Below are positions 23,808 to 39,655 of a DNA stretch of 64,000 nt, piece after piece. Each line of letters begins with the position of its first letter. The stretch's first letter is position 1. A program made the translations under genes and the position numbers. The notes below the pieces were generated by a model. That model ran no database searches. It was not told where the DNA came from and saw only the letters and a list, made by a program, of their open reading frames with translations. Origin of the DNA: Gamsiella multidivaricata (lineage: Eukaryota > Mortierellomycota > Mortierellomycetes > Mortierellales > Mortierellaceae); assembly GCF_025024155.1 (NCBI RefSeq), contig NW_026251769.1, forward strand, positions 62,001 through 126,000. Reading direction: 5' to 3'.

Positions 23808-24407
23808 TTAAAGTGCCATGGCAATGGCACCAGCAATGATGGTTATAGCGACCTGTGCGACGGCTCCAGCGGCAGAGCTGGCCCCCGATGCGTTGGAAGA
23901 GTTCTGAGATCCCCCGCTAGAGCTGGAGCCGGCACTGACACCACCTGCACCACTCACGGCAGAGACACCGGCGCCTGCAGAACTTGAGCCAGGGGCCGTA
24001 ACATTGAACCGTCCGGAGTAGGCGTTCTTAGGAGTCAACAAAAGCTGAAGAGCATAGACACCAGGCTTGGTGTCCGCAGGCACGGTCCAGACCAGGTTAC
24101 CGACGCTCTTGGTGCAGTCGATAGTGCCAACCTTCTTGACATAGAACGCGTTGTCGATGTTGTTCGAGTCCATGAAATCGACCTCGGTGGCCGAGGGCGT
24201 GGCCGAGACGAGGGTCGAGGGTGGTGTGCAGGCCATAGTCCAGGAGAAGGTCTGGTTGGTGCCGGCCGAGTAGGTGATGCCCTCACCCACAGGTTGTGTA
24301 AAGGAGATATGGTCCAGAGGGACTAGAGCTGAGGCTCCGGCTCCGGCGGCTCCGGCGGCAGCTACAACAGTGGCGAGGGCGGCAATTGCGGCGAGTGACT
24401 TGATCAT
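23808..24407 (-). CDS. GPI-anchored cell-surface protein, Kre9/Knh1-like N-terminal domain
   Basis: Single exon, 199 aa. The N-terminus MIKSLAAIAALATVVAAAGA is a clear signal peptide. Residues about 30-135 (ISFTQPVGEGITYSAGTNQTF, VDFMDS, LVWTVPADTKPGVYALQL, SGRFNVT) match the fungal beta-sandwich domain found in Kre9/Knh1 and many Ser/Thr-rich GPI proteins: a G-x-x-x-x-A-G-x-x-x-x-x-W pattern near the start and a YALQL strand near the end. Two Cys (TMACTPP and GTIDCTK) may pair. An S/G/A-rich stalk with NSSNAS glycosylation sequons follows, and a C-terminal hydrophobic tail (VAQVAITIIAGAIAMAL) ends the protein, as required for GPI transfer. Likely located at the plasma membrane or wall; precise role unknown. 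An upstream in-frame extension to 24779 lacks a signal peptide and is rejected. Confidence 0.85.
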   Translation of the reverse strand: MIKSLAAIAALATVVAAAGAAGAGASALVPLDHISFTQPVGEGITYSAGTNQTFSWTMACTPPSTLVSATPSATEVDFMDSNNIDNAFYVKKVGTIDCTKSVGNLVWTVPADTKPGVYALQLLLTPKNAYSGRFNVTAPGSSSAGAGVSAVSGAGGVSAGSSSSGGSQNSSNASGASSAAGAVAQVAITIIAGAIAMAL

Positions 24408-27236
24408 GATTGAAACGATGTATGTATATGGATGAAGGGATAGGATCTTTGCTAGACGTTTCTTGTTTGGCAGAAACGCGAATGTGGGGCAAGTAGAGAT
24501 AGTGGGATAAAGAGGGGAGAGGAGGAGAGAGAGAAATAGGCAAAAAAAGTAATAACTGAAATGGGAACGACGAAAGAACGGCCGCGTTTTAAAGTCAAAG
24601 TTGTAAAGCTGAGGCGGGCGCTTGGATATAGCTGGTAGCTCGAAATGACGGGAGCCAGGAGGAGAACCTGCAGTGATAAGCGAGGCAGGACTTGTTTTAA
24701 TATCTCGCGACTCCTGAGTAGAGACCAGTCTGATGCTGCATCCAAGAGGAGACAGCCCTTGTGGATAAGGTCGCTGCACCGATGATCAATGCGCGTGTGT
24801 TGCATAGGACAGACCCAAGCCTGGGCGCGAGGGGGAGAACTGACTTGCTCGTACAACGGAGGCCAGAAATTTGGGAAGGAAAGGACAAAAGGTTGAGCCC
24901 AAGCGAGCTGCGAGGAGACGCGTGGGGAGGTGTTGCTGCAGATAAATACGGGGCTAAGTTTGTATTCTCAGGAGGCCGTGGTAGAAGACGAAGGCATAAT
25001 TTGAGAAGGATCTATTATTATGATGGATATAAATAAAACGAAGGGCCATATGGATGACGCAGATGGTGCGATGTGGGATACGATGCGACGCGAAATGGGG
25101 ATGCATTTGGGGTGCTATAGGACGCAGCCGGGTGCTCAGCACCACGCCCACCGCGAAGAAACGATATGGCCTGACGCGGAGATGACCAAGTTATTGTCGC
25201 GGGTCATGTATATTCCGGGATACTGCTGCCGTCTTCTGTTCATTTCTACGCGTTGTAAAGACGCGTCTCGAACGTCTGCGCACGGACGAGTCCATGCACA
25301 GCAAGTTTGTTTTTGCGTATCCCTATTAGTACATAACATAGTCTATAAAACGAAAGATATCTCATCTTGCGGCTGCTGTGGCGATATGGCACTTTCATAC
25401 GAACGATGACTCGTAGGCTGTTGGTTCCCTTGCTGCAGTCGTTGATATGAAGCTGCTGCTCTATCGGGGAGAGGGGGGTCAGATATTCTGAGGCCATGAC
25501 TGCTCCAATAAGCGTGGCACACATGCACACACATGATTATGTCGATGCTTGCGTCCAATGCACATGCACCGGCACATGCTGCTTACATCTTTTCTAAACG
25601 AAAGACCTGGCCAGTGTTATGTCTAGGATCAGCTTATGCTAGCCCAGCTTGGCTAGTCTAGACAGACAGAGCACACAGGATGAGGTAAAAGGCTGTCGCC
25701 ACTTGTGTTGGGGAAAATGCTACGCGCACTGTCCAGATCTGAAATGGTTATTGCATACGGGCTTAATCTCCATTGCATCCGTTGAGCGCGGTAGCGTATT
25801 GGCAAGTAAGCGAAATGGGTTGTGACACAAATGTGCAGACATGAACGTGCTAAAATGCTTGACCTTTTTTTTTTCTCCTCCGCCTTAATTATTGAAGAGT
25901 AATATTGCAGGCGCCTCGAGAGCCCTTTTTCGATCGACGCCCATCCACCCACCCACATTCTGATGATGAGAGCCAGAAAAGAGAGCTGCAGATGCATACC
26001 CTGGTTGTTTGTTTGCTGTCTCTGTTTGTTATCATTGACGCTGTCGTTGTTGTTGTCGTTGTTGTTATTGTTGGTTGTAAGAACAGATGAAAGAGTGGGT
26101 GGATCGGTCCTTTTACCACAACTCAACGTGCCAACGTGTGCTCATCCTCAAATCTCAAATTATCGAGCCCATTTGTGCATACACATGGAAGCAGACCAAT
26201 GAGCAACCCTAGACTGGTCTCGGTGGCCTGCTCTAGTCATGGGTGAACAGACGGGCGCCAAAAAGACTTTATGTGAACTGTAATCCAGATCCAGGTAGGA
26301 TCCAGATCCCTATCTAGATCCATTGGTCAGATCTCACTTTGCTAGACCCATTGCTTGAGGGTTCAGGGACACAGTTCAGGTACGCACCTGTTGCGTTTGA
26401 ATCAGGTCTTTGTATTCGGACAGAGCATTGTGCTACATGGAGTGGCAGCTCTGGCTTGGTAGTGTGGTAGTGGGACGTGGCATGGCCTACATAGCACATT
26501 AGGCTGTGTCTTTTTTTTTTTCTTTCGTTGTCATCCTCTCTTTCATCCTCCTACTCATCCACCCATCCCACTCCACTCCATTCCTCTCCTCTGCACTCCT
26601 CTCCACTTTCCTTCCTTTTCTTCATCAGTTTCATCACTCTTTCTCAACATCATCTCTCTCTCATCCACCGCCACCTACCCTGATCCAGCTTATTATTTTT
26701 TTATCTACTTCTGCACAACAGTAACGCCTCCTCTCCTTCAGTAGCACACATCCATCCTCCCCCGCCTTCGCCTTCTTCATCCTGGACAAAGGTACAAATA
26801 CATAGGCTCACCCTTTTTTATCTGACGCGGATGACTGATAACCCAACCGACCGTTGCTTCTGTTGTATCCCCCACACCCTCCCGCTCTGACTTTATTATC
26901 TCTTTCTCCGAGCAATCCTTTAATTTGCCATTCTTTCTTTTCTCACACCTCGTTTCCTCTTTTTCTCTCGCTTCGATCCATCCCGTTCAATTCGTATAGG
27001 GTCCACCATCACCAACCCTGGCAGGCACTCCTTATCCTCCTTTCCCCTCCTCCTCCTCCTCCCCCGCCTCCGCGCCCTCCGCACCCTCGACCGTGCGAGC
27101 CTCGTCCTCCTTCTGCCCTCCTCCATCCTCCTCCACATCCTCTTCGACCTCCTCCTTCGAGGTCGTCGAGCGCCCAGTCACCCCTCCGCCTCCATCGCTC
27201 CCCTCCTTGCGTTTCTCGCCCCTCTTTGACGACGAC
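24408..27236. other. Gene-free stretch of about 2.8 kb
   Basis: No open frame with a recognisable domain on either strand. The left part is the promoter of the GPI-protein gene. At about 26505-26790 the plus strand is a long C/T-rich tract (TTTTTTTTTCTTTCG, CCTCTCC), probably promoter and leader of the PAK gene. Overlapping GGATCCAGATC-like words occur at 26285-26325. A 129-codon frame at 25020-25409 has no coding features I trust. Confidence 0.45.
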
Positions 27237-31286
<4,050 letters not shown>

Positions 31287-31681
31287 AGTCTTGAGAGTGA
31301 AAGGCGAATACGCGTGAGAAAAAAAAAAAAAAAAAAAAAAAGAAAGAATGGAGAAAGAAGGAAGAAGGAAAGGAAGGAGTTTGACAGGAAACGACGACTA
31401 CGAAGAATCTGAAGAAGCAATCTATGTACGAACCCCCAAACGAGAACTCAATATAAAGATCGTATCAGCCTACTTTCCATCCGCACCTGTTCGACTATAC
31501 CACCTTGTCGATAGAACTGAAGATAAACTCATTCATAATTGTAACTGCTTGCTGTTGTTGTCGTTTTTTTTCTATGGTATTTTTATTTTGCAAATAAAGG
31601 AAGCAAAACACGACAAGATATCTACAAATTCAAAAGCTGATGACAAATAGCGTCGTCTAAGGAGGTGCTCGCACGAATGAC
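31287..31681. other. Convergent 3' regions
   Basis: 3' UTRs of the PAK gene (plus) and the thiolase gene (minus). A 21-base poly-A run lies at 31320-31341 and AATAAAGG at about 31594. No gene seen. Confidence 0.5.
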
Positions 31682-33203
31682 TTAGCATCTCTCCAAGACA
31701 ATGGCGATACCCTGACCACCACCAATGCAGGCCGATCCGATGGCGTACTTGCCCTGAGTGCGCTGCAACTCATGGGTCAAGTGGGTCATGATTCTGGAGC
31801 CCGAGGCACCGAGAGGGTGACCCAAAGCGATGGCACCACCGTTCAAGTTGGTCTTGCTGCGGTCCAATCCCAGGACCTTCTCGACAGCCAGGTATTGGGC
31901 AGCAAAGGCCTCGTTGACCTCGACGAGGTCCATGTCCTTGAGGGTCAAGCCAGCCTTCTTGAGGGCACCCTGGATGGCGCTGACTGGGCCGATACCCATG
32001 ATGCTGGGGTCGACGGCGGTGACGTGCCAGCTGACGACCTTGGCCAGGGGCTTCAATCCGTGCTCCTTGATGGCCTGCTCCGAGGCGACGATGACGGCAC
32101 CGGCACCATCGCTGATACCCGAGGCGTTACCGGCAGTGACGGTTCCGTCCTTCTTGAAGACCGAGGGAAGTTTGGCAAGGCTCTCGATCGTAGTCGTGGG
32201 GCGAGCGTGCTCGTCGTGGCTGAGAGTCTCGACGGCCTTCTTGACCTTATATTCGACAGGGGCGATCTCCGCGTTGAAGCGACCGGCCTTGTTGGCTATT
32301 TCGTGGCGATAATGTCAAAATTGGGCAACAGGTCAGCAATTCTGATGTGCTTTTTTTTTTCCTTCTCTCTCTCTCTTTTTCTCACGCCCTTGTCGAGTAG
32401 AATAAATAAAAACTTACCAGCGGCCCAGCGCTGCTGCGACAGAAGAGCGTACTCATCGCACTGCTGACGCGAGATGTTGTGCTCCTGTGCCAAGTTCTCG
32501 GCAGTGATACCCATGGGGGTCTCCTTGGGGAAACGATCGACCAGGGCAGCCGCCAGGGTATCCTCCAACTTCAGATCAATTCCGAATTTCGTGCCACCAA
32601 AGCGAGTGTTTCTCAAGGCATAGGGAGCCAATGACATCGACTCGGAACCTCCGGTCAAGACGACGCTCGAGTCACCAACCATGATCTCGTGCGCAGCATT
32701 GATGATCGACTGGAAACCAGATCCGCAGAGACGGTTGACCGTCAGGGCAGGGACGGAGATGTCGAGTCCTGCGCGCAGACCGACATGGCGAGCCAGGTAA
32801 GCACCAGCAGCATCGGTTTGAGCAACGTTGCCGACGATCACAGAGTCAATGGGAATTTGCTTGCCGAGATCTGCGAGAGCAGCCTTGGAAGCGAAGGCAC
32901 CGAGCTCGGAAGCAGTGTAATCCTTGAGCTTTCCGCCTGAGTACGTTTTGTAAATGTAGTCAATGATGGTGATGGTGGTGAATTATCCATGGATCCATGA
33001 AATGGTTGTTGAATACGACGGGAGCAGCAGACAAGGGCGAGTAACATAGGAGAAAGAGAAGGTTCAGTAAAGTGAGGTGATTAGTCATTGGTGTTGCTGG
33101 CAAACAGAGATCTCGTTCATGGGATTAAAAAAAAAAAAAGGGAAGTCTTACCGAAGGCGCCGAAGGGGGTGCGCTTAGCAGCGACGATGAAGACGTTGGC
33201 CAT
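31682..33203 (-). CDS. ERG10: Acetyl-CoA C-acetyltransferase (thiolase)
   Basis: Three exons on the minus strand, 33203-33152, 32936-32418 and 32295-31682, phase 1 at both joins, 394 aa, the normal size for a biosynthetic or degradative thiolase. It condenses two acetyl-CoA into acetoacetyl-CoA, the first step of the mevalonate/sterol pathway, and reversibly cleaves acetoacetyl-CoA. Catalytic residues are present: nucleophile Cys in VNRLCGSGFQSI, His in GGAIALGHPLGASGSR, and the second Cys in GSACIGGGQG; NEAFAAQ is also conserved. The N-terminus MANVFIVAAKRTPFGAFG begins directly with the first strand of the fold and shows no targeting peptide, and there is no C-terminal peroxisomal SKL (it ends LERC), which fits a cytosolic, Erg10-type enzyme. 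Its start lies 392 bases from that of the divergent taspase-like gene. Confidence 0.92.
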
Positions 33204-33595
33204 TGCTGTGGAGGGGTAATGAGATGGAGGGGGAGGTCGGGTGGAGGAGTGGAGAGGAGCAGAAGAAACAGAGAAGGAAGACGAGGATGGAGCAGGCTGC
33301 TGTCTTTTGGCTTCTCAAGGGTCGAGTCACTCCGGGGCATGGTAACGAATAGGAGCGGACAGCGGGGCAGCAGACAAAGTCCACGTACACATGGCCAAGT
33401 GCGCAGGAACACGCGAGGCACGTGAAAATGCATTCTTTCTTCTCCACGGACAAAAAACCTTATTTCCTTTTACTGGACACACACTTCACACACTTTCACC
33501 CGCCCCGCACACCTTCCCCGCAAGCATATATTTTATATATATCACCCACTGGAGAGGAAAGAAGCGAGAGCCACAGAGCGAAAGAGACGGACCCA
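33204..33595. promoter_or_regulatory. Bidirectional promoter: thiolase and taspase-like gene
   Basis: The 392 bases between two divergent start codons hold both promoters. A C/T-rich patch on the minus strand lies next to the thiolase start and TATATTTTATATATATC at about 33526-33542 lies about 55 bases before the taspase-like ATG. No specific factor site is identified. Confidence 0.55.
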
Positions 33596-35563
33596 ATGGA
33601 AACACTCCACATCCAGAACAGAGGGTTCGTCGCTGTCCATGTCGGTGCCGGTAATGCATCTCTCGAGAGGAGAAATGAGATTGCGCGATGATTGCAACCA
33701 CGCTGTCTGTCTCTCTTTTGCTAAAGTGCACGCTTCTTTATTTAGGCCTCCATGCCACAAGGAACAAACAGCGATATCTCGACGCCTGTACCAGGTTAAA
33801 ACGATCGCCAAAAAATATTTTTTAAAAAAAAACGTGTCGAACCCTGCCTTAGTATCACACTCCATTAACATCTTTTCCTTCCACTGCCTCTTCCCACTCA
33901 CCCAGAGCATGTCAAGCAGGCATCCAATTGCTCCTCTTAGATCCTCCCCCGACTGCCACTGACGTTGTCGAGCGTATGATCCGCATCCTCGAGGACGACC
34001 CCGTCACCAACGCAGGCAGAGGCTCAAACCTGAACCTCGATGGACACGTCGAATGCGACGCCTCCATCATGAACGGAACCACCCTCGGTTTCGGATCTAT
34101 CGGCGCCGTCTCTGGTATTGCGCGCTTATCATTACCACTAGACAATAAAAAGGAAAAAAAAAAAAAAAAAAAAAAAAAGTGTTCAATATTGTCATTAAAA
34201 TTAATTTTCGATCTACCACCCAACACTGTCCCTCTCTCTCTAAACACCTGTAGACTTCAAGAACCCTATCTCTGTGGCCGCTAAGGTGCTAAAAGAAGCC
34301 GATCAGGGCCCTTTATCGCTCGGGAGGATCCCACCTCTCATGCTCGTTGGATCGGGTGTCAGACAGTGGGTAGATACCATGGGCTTTGATACGCTCGAAA
34401 GAGTACGTCAACCCCATTCAGTGATTCCTGCTAATGGATCAGACGCTGAAGCTGCAGCTGAGATCGCGATGGCTGGATCGCTTGTCACGCCAGAGTCGAT
34501 GCATTTGCACATCAAGTTCCAGAAGATGCTCCAAGACGCAACTGGACAGATATCTGCACCTGAAGAGTCCGCAGAACTGGGTGCTAAAGGACAAAACGAA
34601 GAACGCGAACGACTAGATTGGGTCTCGGACATCAATGTCAGCAATGAGGCAAAGCGTAAAGCTCAAGACACCTCAATACCCTCTTCGTCGTCACCGACGG
34701 GCGCTTCTTCGACAAAAAAGCGGAATGTGGTGGAAGAAGACCAAATGCAAGACACTGTAGGTGCGATTTGTGTGGATGCACAAGGGCGGATGGCCGCTGG
34801 GGTGAGCAGCGGAGGAATCGCCATGAAGTTCCCAGGGCGCGTCAGTGAGGTACGGAAAGAGTACCAAACCAAAGAAAGACAATGCGGACAAAAATCCTCA
34901 AGAGCATATCTGATCTGAACGCAATGCAATTATTTTCCATGTACTTTTTAGGCCGCGTTGTTCGGTGCAGGGTGTTGGGCACAGGATTCCAGTGACGACA
35001 GCGCTGGATTCGCCTGTAGCATGACCGGCGCGGGTGAGCAGATTTGCAAGACCCTACTGGCCAGGACGTGCATGGAGACGATGGTCCATCAGGACGATAC
35101 CGCGACAGCAGCGCATACAGTTCTAGAAAGATTCAAAAATAGTCCGCTGTTGAGAAGCTACAACGAAAAATATGCTGGATTTATCGCTGTCAAGCTGAGT
35201 TCTGCAGCGGGCGACGGACAAGATTCTTCAGATCCGGATTCGGAAATGGATATGGTCGCGGATGCAGCACAAACAGCCAAAATGGAGAAATCCCAAAGAA
35301 CTGAATTCATTTTTGCATACACCACCAAGACCATGGTACGAAAACGACGCATTCGCCATTGTGCTGCGTTGGGAAATCGACCAGCGGTTCAACATATCAA
35401 TGCTAAAACGACTACCCTTTGAATTATCAACGAATAGGGTGTCGCTTATATGTCTACTCAGGATGCCAAGCCAACGGTAACAACCAGAACCATGATCATC
35501 ATAAACACTGCACTGCACTACAATCCATACGCTCTAACCAATGTCTTTTCGCGCCTCCATTAG
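33596..35563 (+). CDS. Taspase-like threonine aspartase (Ntn hydrolase)
   Basis: Six exons: 33596-33650, 33746-33794, 33906-34114, 34254-34849, 34952-35335 and 35438-35563; phases agree, 472 aa. This is the asparaginase type 2/taspase family, made as a proenzyme that cleaves itself before a Thr. Motifs: [11 protein letters not shown] at the start; [19 protein letters not shown] and [30 protein letters not shown]; and the autoprocessing site [23 protein letters not shown], whose Thr becomes the nucleophile. [18 protein letters not shown] and the final exon [13 protein letters not shown] also match the taspase pattern. A long hydrophilic insert (about 34580-34740) precedes the processing site, as in taspase rather than plain asparaginase. 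Substrates in fungi are not known. The last exon could instead be spliced at GTAACA (35477), so the final 29 residues are uncertain. Confidence 0.85.
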
Positions 35564-35785
35564 TCGATCATGTCGAAGGGGAAAGAAAACTGCGGCATAA
35601 CCGTTTACACTTGCATGGTCAAAATGTGAAAATAAAGGATCATAGTCTTTCATTGTAATGTACTCAAGTATCTTTCATGCCTAGTCATTATCCTAGCGCA
35701 TATGTATATTAAAGTTTCGCTGGAAGAGAACATCAAGACAGAAGAGAATGGCAGTGTCAATGACAAGCAGGTTGGTATTCCAAAC

Positions 35786-37589
35786 TTATTCCTCTGCAGC
35801 AGACGGCAACAAGTCGTTACCTTTGTCCGCCCCTGGGTTGGCTGCGTTGGGACCGAACTTGGCCTTATTGTACAAAATCCACTGCAACCAACTGATTTTT
35901 TTCTCGCTGTAGGGCTATCGAACAAAAGAAGATATGTCCGTTAGGTAGTGTTGTTGTTGACCATGACAAGACCCATTGCGCCGCACAGCTCCCTTGAGTA
36001 AGCAAGCAATATTACTTACAGGGTAGCGGATACTGTTGGCACGCTCCATGCTCAAGGACTTGATCAAGGTGCTGCGTTCGTGCGAGAAGGTATCGAAGGA
36101 CTTCTTCTGATGATAGTTTCCGATACCAGAGGGACCTGTTCCCCCGAAAGGCAGGGACGTGAATGCGAAATGGATCATAAGGTCATTGACAACTACACCT
36201 CCAGACCGAGTGTTGTCCAAGATGTAGTTGATCTGCTTCTTGTCCTGGCTGAAGATATACAATGCCAGGGGCTGATCGTGTTCACCCACATATTCGACAC
36301 CCTGCTCCAGTGAATCCACCACCATAATCGGCAGTATGGGTCCGAAAATCTCGTCCTCCATCGAGGCGTCGTCTGGCTGAACATCTAGAATCACCGTTGG
36401 TGCAACGAAGAGATCGTCTTCCTGCGTGTCGCCACCAATAACCACGCGGCCCTTTGTGTTGTCGATCATCTTCTTCACGCGATGGAAGTGGCGCTTGTTC
36501 ACGATACGCGCATAATGGTTGGAGGTCTGAGGATTCACGCCGTAGAACTCCTGAGCAACAGCCTTCATGTGCTTCACCAGTTCCTGCTCTCCTCCACGCT
36601 CAATAAGCACATAGTCGGGTGCAATGCAGGATTGACCGCAGTTGAAGAATTTGGTAGAGACCAGTCGACGTGCCACAACGCTGAGATCGAGGTTCTTGGC
36701 GATAAACACTGGGCTAAAAAACAAAGAACATTTCGACTTGTCAGTTATTGTAGAGCACTTCATATAAAATATCCTTCCAATGAATCGTCGCCTTACCTCT
36801 TTCCTCCAAGCTCAAGAGTAACGGGCGTCAATTGCTTAGCAGCTTCGCCCATGATAACCTTTCCAACGTTTCCACTGCCCGTATAGAAGATGTGGTCAAA
36901 CTTGTGACTAAGCAAGCCCATAGTCTGCTCTGGACCACCATTAACGATACGATAACTCCTCGAATCCAGATACCGAGGCAGCAACTTCGTGACCAACGCC
37001 GCCATGTGCGATGACACCTCCGAGGGCTTGAGCAAGACCGTGTTTCCAGCTGCAATCGCACCGACTGCGGGCACAAGCAGCAGGTTCAGAGGATAGTTCC
37101 ACGCACCAATAATCAGCACTATGCCAACAGGCTCCTTTCGAATCAGGGCAGTATCGAGCAGACCGGCAAACCCAGCTCCCTTCACCTTCTCTGGGGCCGC
37201 CCAACTGTCGAGGTTCTTGATGGCATCGACACACTCTTGCTTGAGCATACCGGTCTCGCCGAGGAAGAGCTCCAGTGGAGGCTTGTGGAGGTCGAGATAG
37301 GCAGCCTCGCGGATTGCGGCTTCATTCTCGGCTACAAGGTTGTGCAGGCCCTTGAGCTGCTCCTTACGATAGGCCAAGGGCTTTGTAAGGCCGGACTTGA
37401 AGGTCGCGCGGAGGTCTTGGACAACCTAGAGAAAGTGAGAAAAAGGGTACGATATCAGATGTGGCTGGAGAAGAGACAATGGTGTTTTTCAGATTTATAA
37501 AAGCTGCGCGGCCGACAGCTGCTTCATAAAGAGCAAAATGCGGTTACCGAAGGGATATCAGTCAGAGGAGTGTAGGCCAGGTCTGCCAT
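35786..37589 (-). CDS. Aldehyde dehydrogenase, class 3 (fatty aldehyde type)
   Basis: Four exons on the minus strand, 37589-37548, 37425-36797, 36713-36020 and 35914-35786, give 497 aa with agreeing phases. It oxidises aldehydes to carboxylic acids with NAD(P)+. Family features: GIVLIIGAWNYPLNLLLVP and GNTVLLKPSE (cofactor fold), FYTGSGNVGKVIM, ELGGKSP (catalytic Glu), FFNCGQSCIAPDY (nucleophile Cys), EIFGPILPI and LPFGGTGPSGIGNYH. The short N-terminus and these motifs are ALDH3-like (fungal Hfd1, mammalian ALDH3A2), which remove long-chain fatty aldehydes, for instance from sphingolipid breakdown. The C-terminus (KISWLQWILYNKAKF, then a polar tail) is amphipathic rather than a clear membrane anchor, so membrane attachment is uncertain. 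Confidence 0.92.
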
Positions 37590-38166
37590 GGTATGGAATG
37601 AGAGATGAGGGGAGGGATGAGAGAACGATGGAACAAGAGAAAGAAGGTTTAGGAATCGTTCAAAGTGTGAGAAGGAAAGGCGGTGTTCTGTGGGGAAGAC
37701 TTTTTATTTGATCGTTTTGTTGCTATGGTTGGTTTCTGCGCACTCGCTCGGTTCGGACGATAATGCATTTCTGGCCGATCGGGCGCCCTCCTGCCGCGTC
37801 CTCAGCACGGTCGTCATCATCCCCTTCTTCCCATCATCTCGGCATACTTCAGGCCGGGCCATCCAGGCAGCAAGACCGACCTCTCTCTCCAACCCGATGT
37901 CTCTACCGATGCGTCTGCCGCTCCTATACCGGCACAGCCGCAGAGATGCAATACAGTCGTACGCAGTACAATAGTTCAGAGCCCTTTGCAGATCCACTCC
38001 TCGAGGTTCCCACCCATTCGTTCTATGCAGCAATTATTCCCGGCACCCCTGTCAACCGAAGCAACATCCTGCAGCCGACTGCTAAGCTCATCTTCGACTC
38101 TTTCCCGACCCGTTCCTTTTAACACCTCCGCCACGTGGAGTGCTTATAGTACAACCACCATTGCTA
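37590..38166. other. Intergenic region
   Basis: Promoter of the aldehyde dehydrogenase gene (minus) on the left and the 3' side of a minus-strand F-box gene on the right. Open frames on the plus strand (37690-38122) show no domain, and their composition mirrors non-coding DNA. Nothing else seen. Confidence 0.45.
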
Positions 38167-39060
38167 TTACTGTTGCCCTCCCCCTAGTTCCTGCTCCAAA
38201 TTCTGCTCGAGGCCAATGTCATGCTCCTTCTCCTCCATATGTATTCTATCCCACTCACGCACCCACCACTTGTCCTCCACCTGCTGAGTCTCTCTCCGCC
38301 TTGTTCGGATTCTCTCGACTTCTCTTGCCCTGCTGTGCTGCTCCATCTGGTTGAGCCGACTGGAAAGCATTTCCAGCCTGCCATGAGTTTCCTCCAAGAC
38401 ACGAGTCTGTCGGTCAAGCGCTTCACGGACTTGTTGGATCTTTTGCGCCATTTGAGTTATACTACCCTGCATAGCTTTCCTGTTCTCGCGCTCGATTAAT
38501 GTTACTACATTTTTCAAGGGAGTAGCAAGGAAGGAATTATCAGCGTGGAGGTGTGGTGTGAGCGGTGAGGTTTATTCACTCTGTCTCTGTCATTTTTATA
38601 TTACCTGTCCGGAACAGCTGTTGCCAGGTCCATAGGCTGCCACAGATCTGGAGCGCTTCTTTCATGGCGTGATCGTCGATCTCGGTGTCGACAGTCAATC
38701 TTCTCCACAATTGATCGACGTTCGCGAGGTTGTGGAACCGTTTGTTGACCTGAAAGAGAATAAAATGAAGTTTAGGTGGGACTGATGCGCATGCAGGAAT
38801 ATAGGACATGCCGTTAAATGAATCCAAGACAAAAAGAAGGAGGGCTCTTTACCAATTTGGCATTGCGGAGCTGTAATACATCCAACTTGCTCATGACCAG
38901 CAGTTGTATCTCTGTGGGCAGGTCTACACAGAGCATATCACCAAAATGAGGACACTATTAAAACTCGAGTTCCACAAACGCCTTCTTCCCTTCCTATTCC
39001 TCGCACGTTACCAAAGAAGAATGAGCACTGTTGTGGATCATGGTTTGCTAGCTCCGGCAT
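38167..39060 (-). CDS. Small F-box protein with coiled coil
   Basis: Four exons on the minus strand, 39060-39012, 38923-38853, 38749-38605 and 38504-38167, give 200 aa with agreeing phases. After a short start (MPELANHDPQQ) comes an F-box, DLPTEIQLLVMSKLDVLQLR and NAKLVNKRFHNLANVDQLWR, with the LP, L, V/C-K-F and W positions of the family. Residues about 95-185 form a charged coiled coil (ENRKAMQGSITQMAQKIQQV, LEETHGRLEMLSSRLNQME). F-box proteins bridge Skp1-cullin ubiquitin ligases to substrates; here there is no leucine-rich or WD40 substrate domain, so the coiled coil would be the partner-binding part. The acceptor of the last exon (GAAAAATGTAG) is not strongly pyrimidine-rich, so the C-terminal exon is less certain than the F-box. 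Confidence 0.65.
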
Positions 39061-39655
39061 AAAGGGATGTCTGTGTGGTTTAGTAGAAATGGGCCAAGTC
39101 TATGTTAAGGAAAGATGATGAGATTGAGTGCAAGAAGAAGAGAAACGGAGTTGTCCAACGGCTAACTTGGACACCACTAAATAAAAAATAAAATAAAACA
39201 GAGGACCCGCCAGGGATCGCCATGAAATCCATGAGCGAGTCCTGTGTCTCTGACAGACTCATCCTTGAACCCTGGGGACGATGGGAACATGGAATACATG
39301 TCATCTCTTTCCTCGGGTGACTATATACCTTCCTTCGGTCATGTCTTGCATCCCAAGTCATCCTGGAGAAATGCGTATATCGAAGAAAAGAATAGTACAT
39401 TTGGCGCGTCAACAAGGACATCTCCAATACGCGTCTCCCGGAGTACGCGACATGGGTATGCATGATCAACCATGGCATAGAACTGTAGAGATCCTGTCTT
39501 CCCCCTCCTTTCTGTGGCGTCTGAGCTAGGGCTGCGAATACGACCGTTCAAGCTACGGCAGAGCGTCCTTTCACTCAATCTCGCCCTCCTTCGTTAGCAT
39601 CCTCCCTATCCACTAGCCGCGCGAGAGAACTATACCCTCCAACCATTCCGTAACA
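39061..39655. other. Divergent intergenic region
   Basis: Separates the minus-strand F-box gene from the plus-strand calpain relic. It contains AATAAAAAATAAAATAAAAC at about 39180 and small frames without domains. Nothing identified. Confidence 0.4.

Noticed and set aside
24452..24856. Minus-strand frame upstream of the GPI protein
   Set aside because: Composition mirrors a C/T-rich leader, and the signal peptide start at 24407 explains the gene.
25020..25409. 129-codon plus-strand frame
   Set aside because: No domain, odd amino-acid mix, no leader or splice context; length alone is not convincing.
31772..32467. Plus-strand 231-codon frame across the thiolase gene
   Set aside because: Antisense shadow of the thiolase third exon, whose catalytic motifs are on the minus strand.
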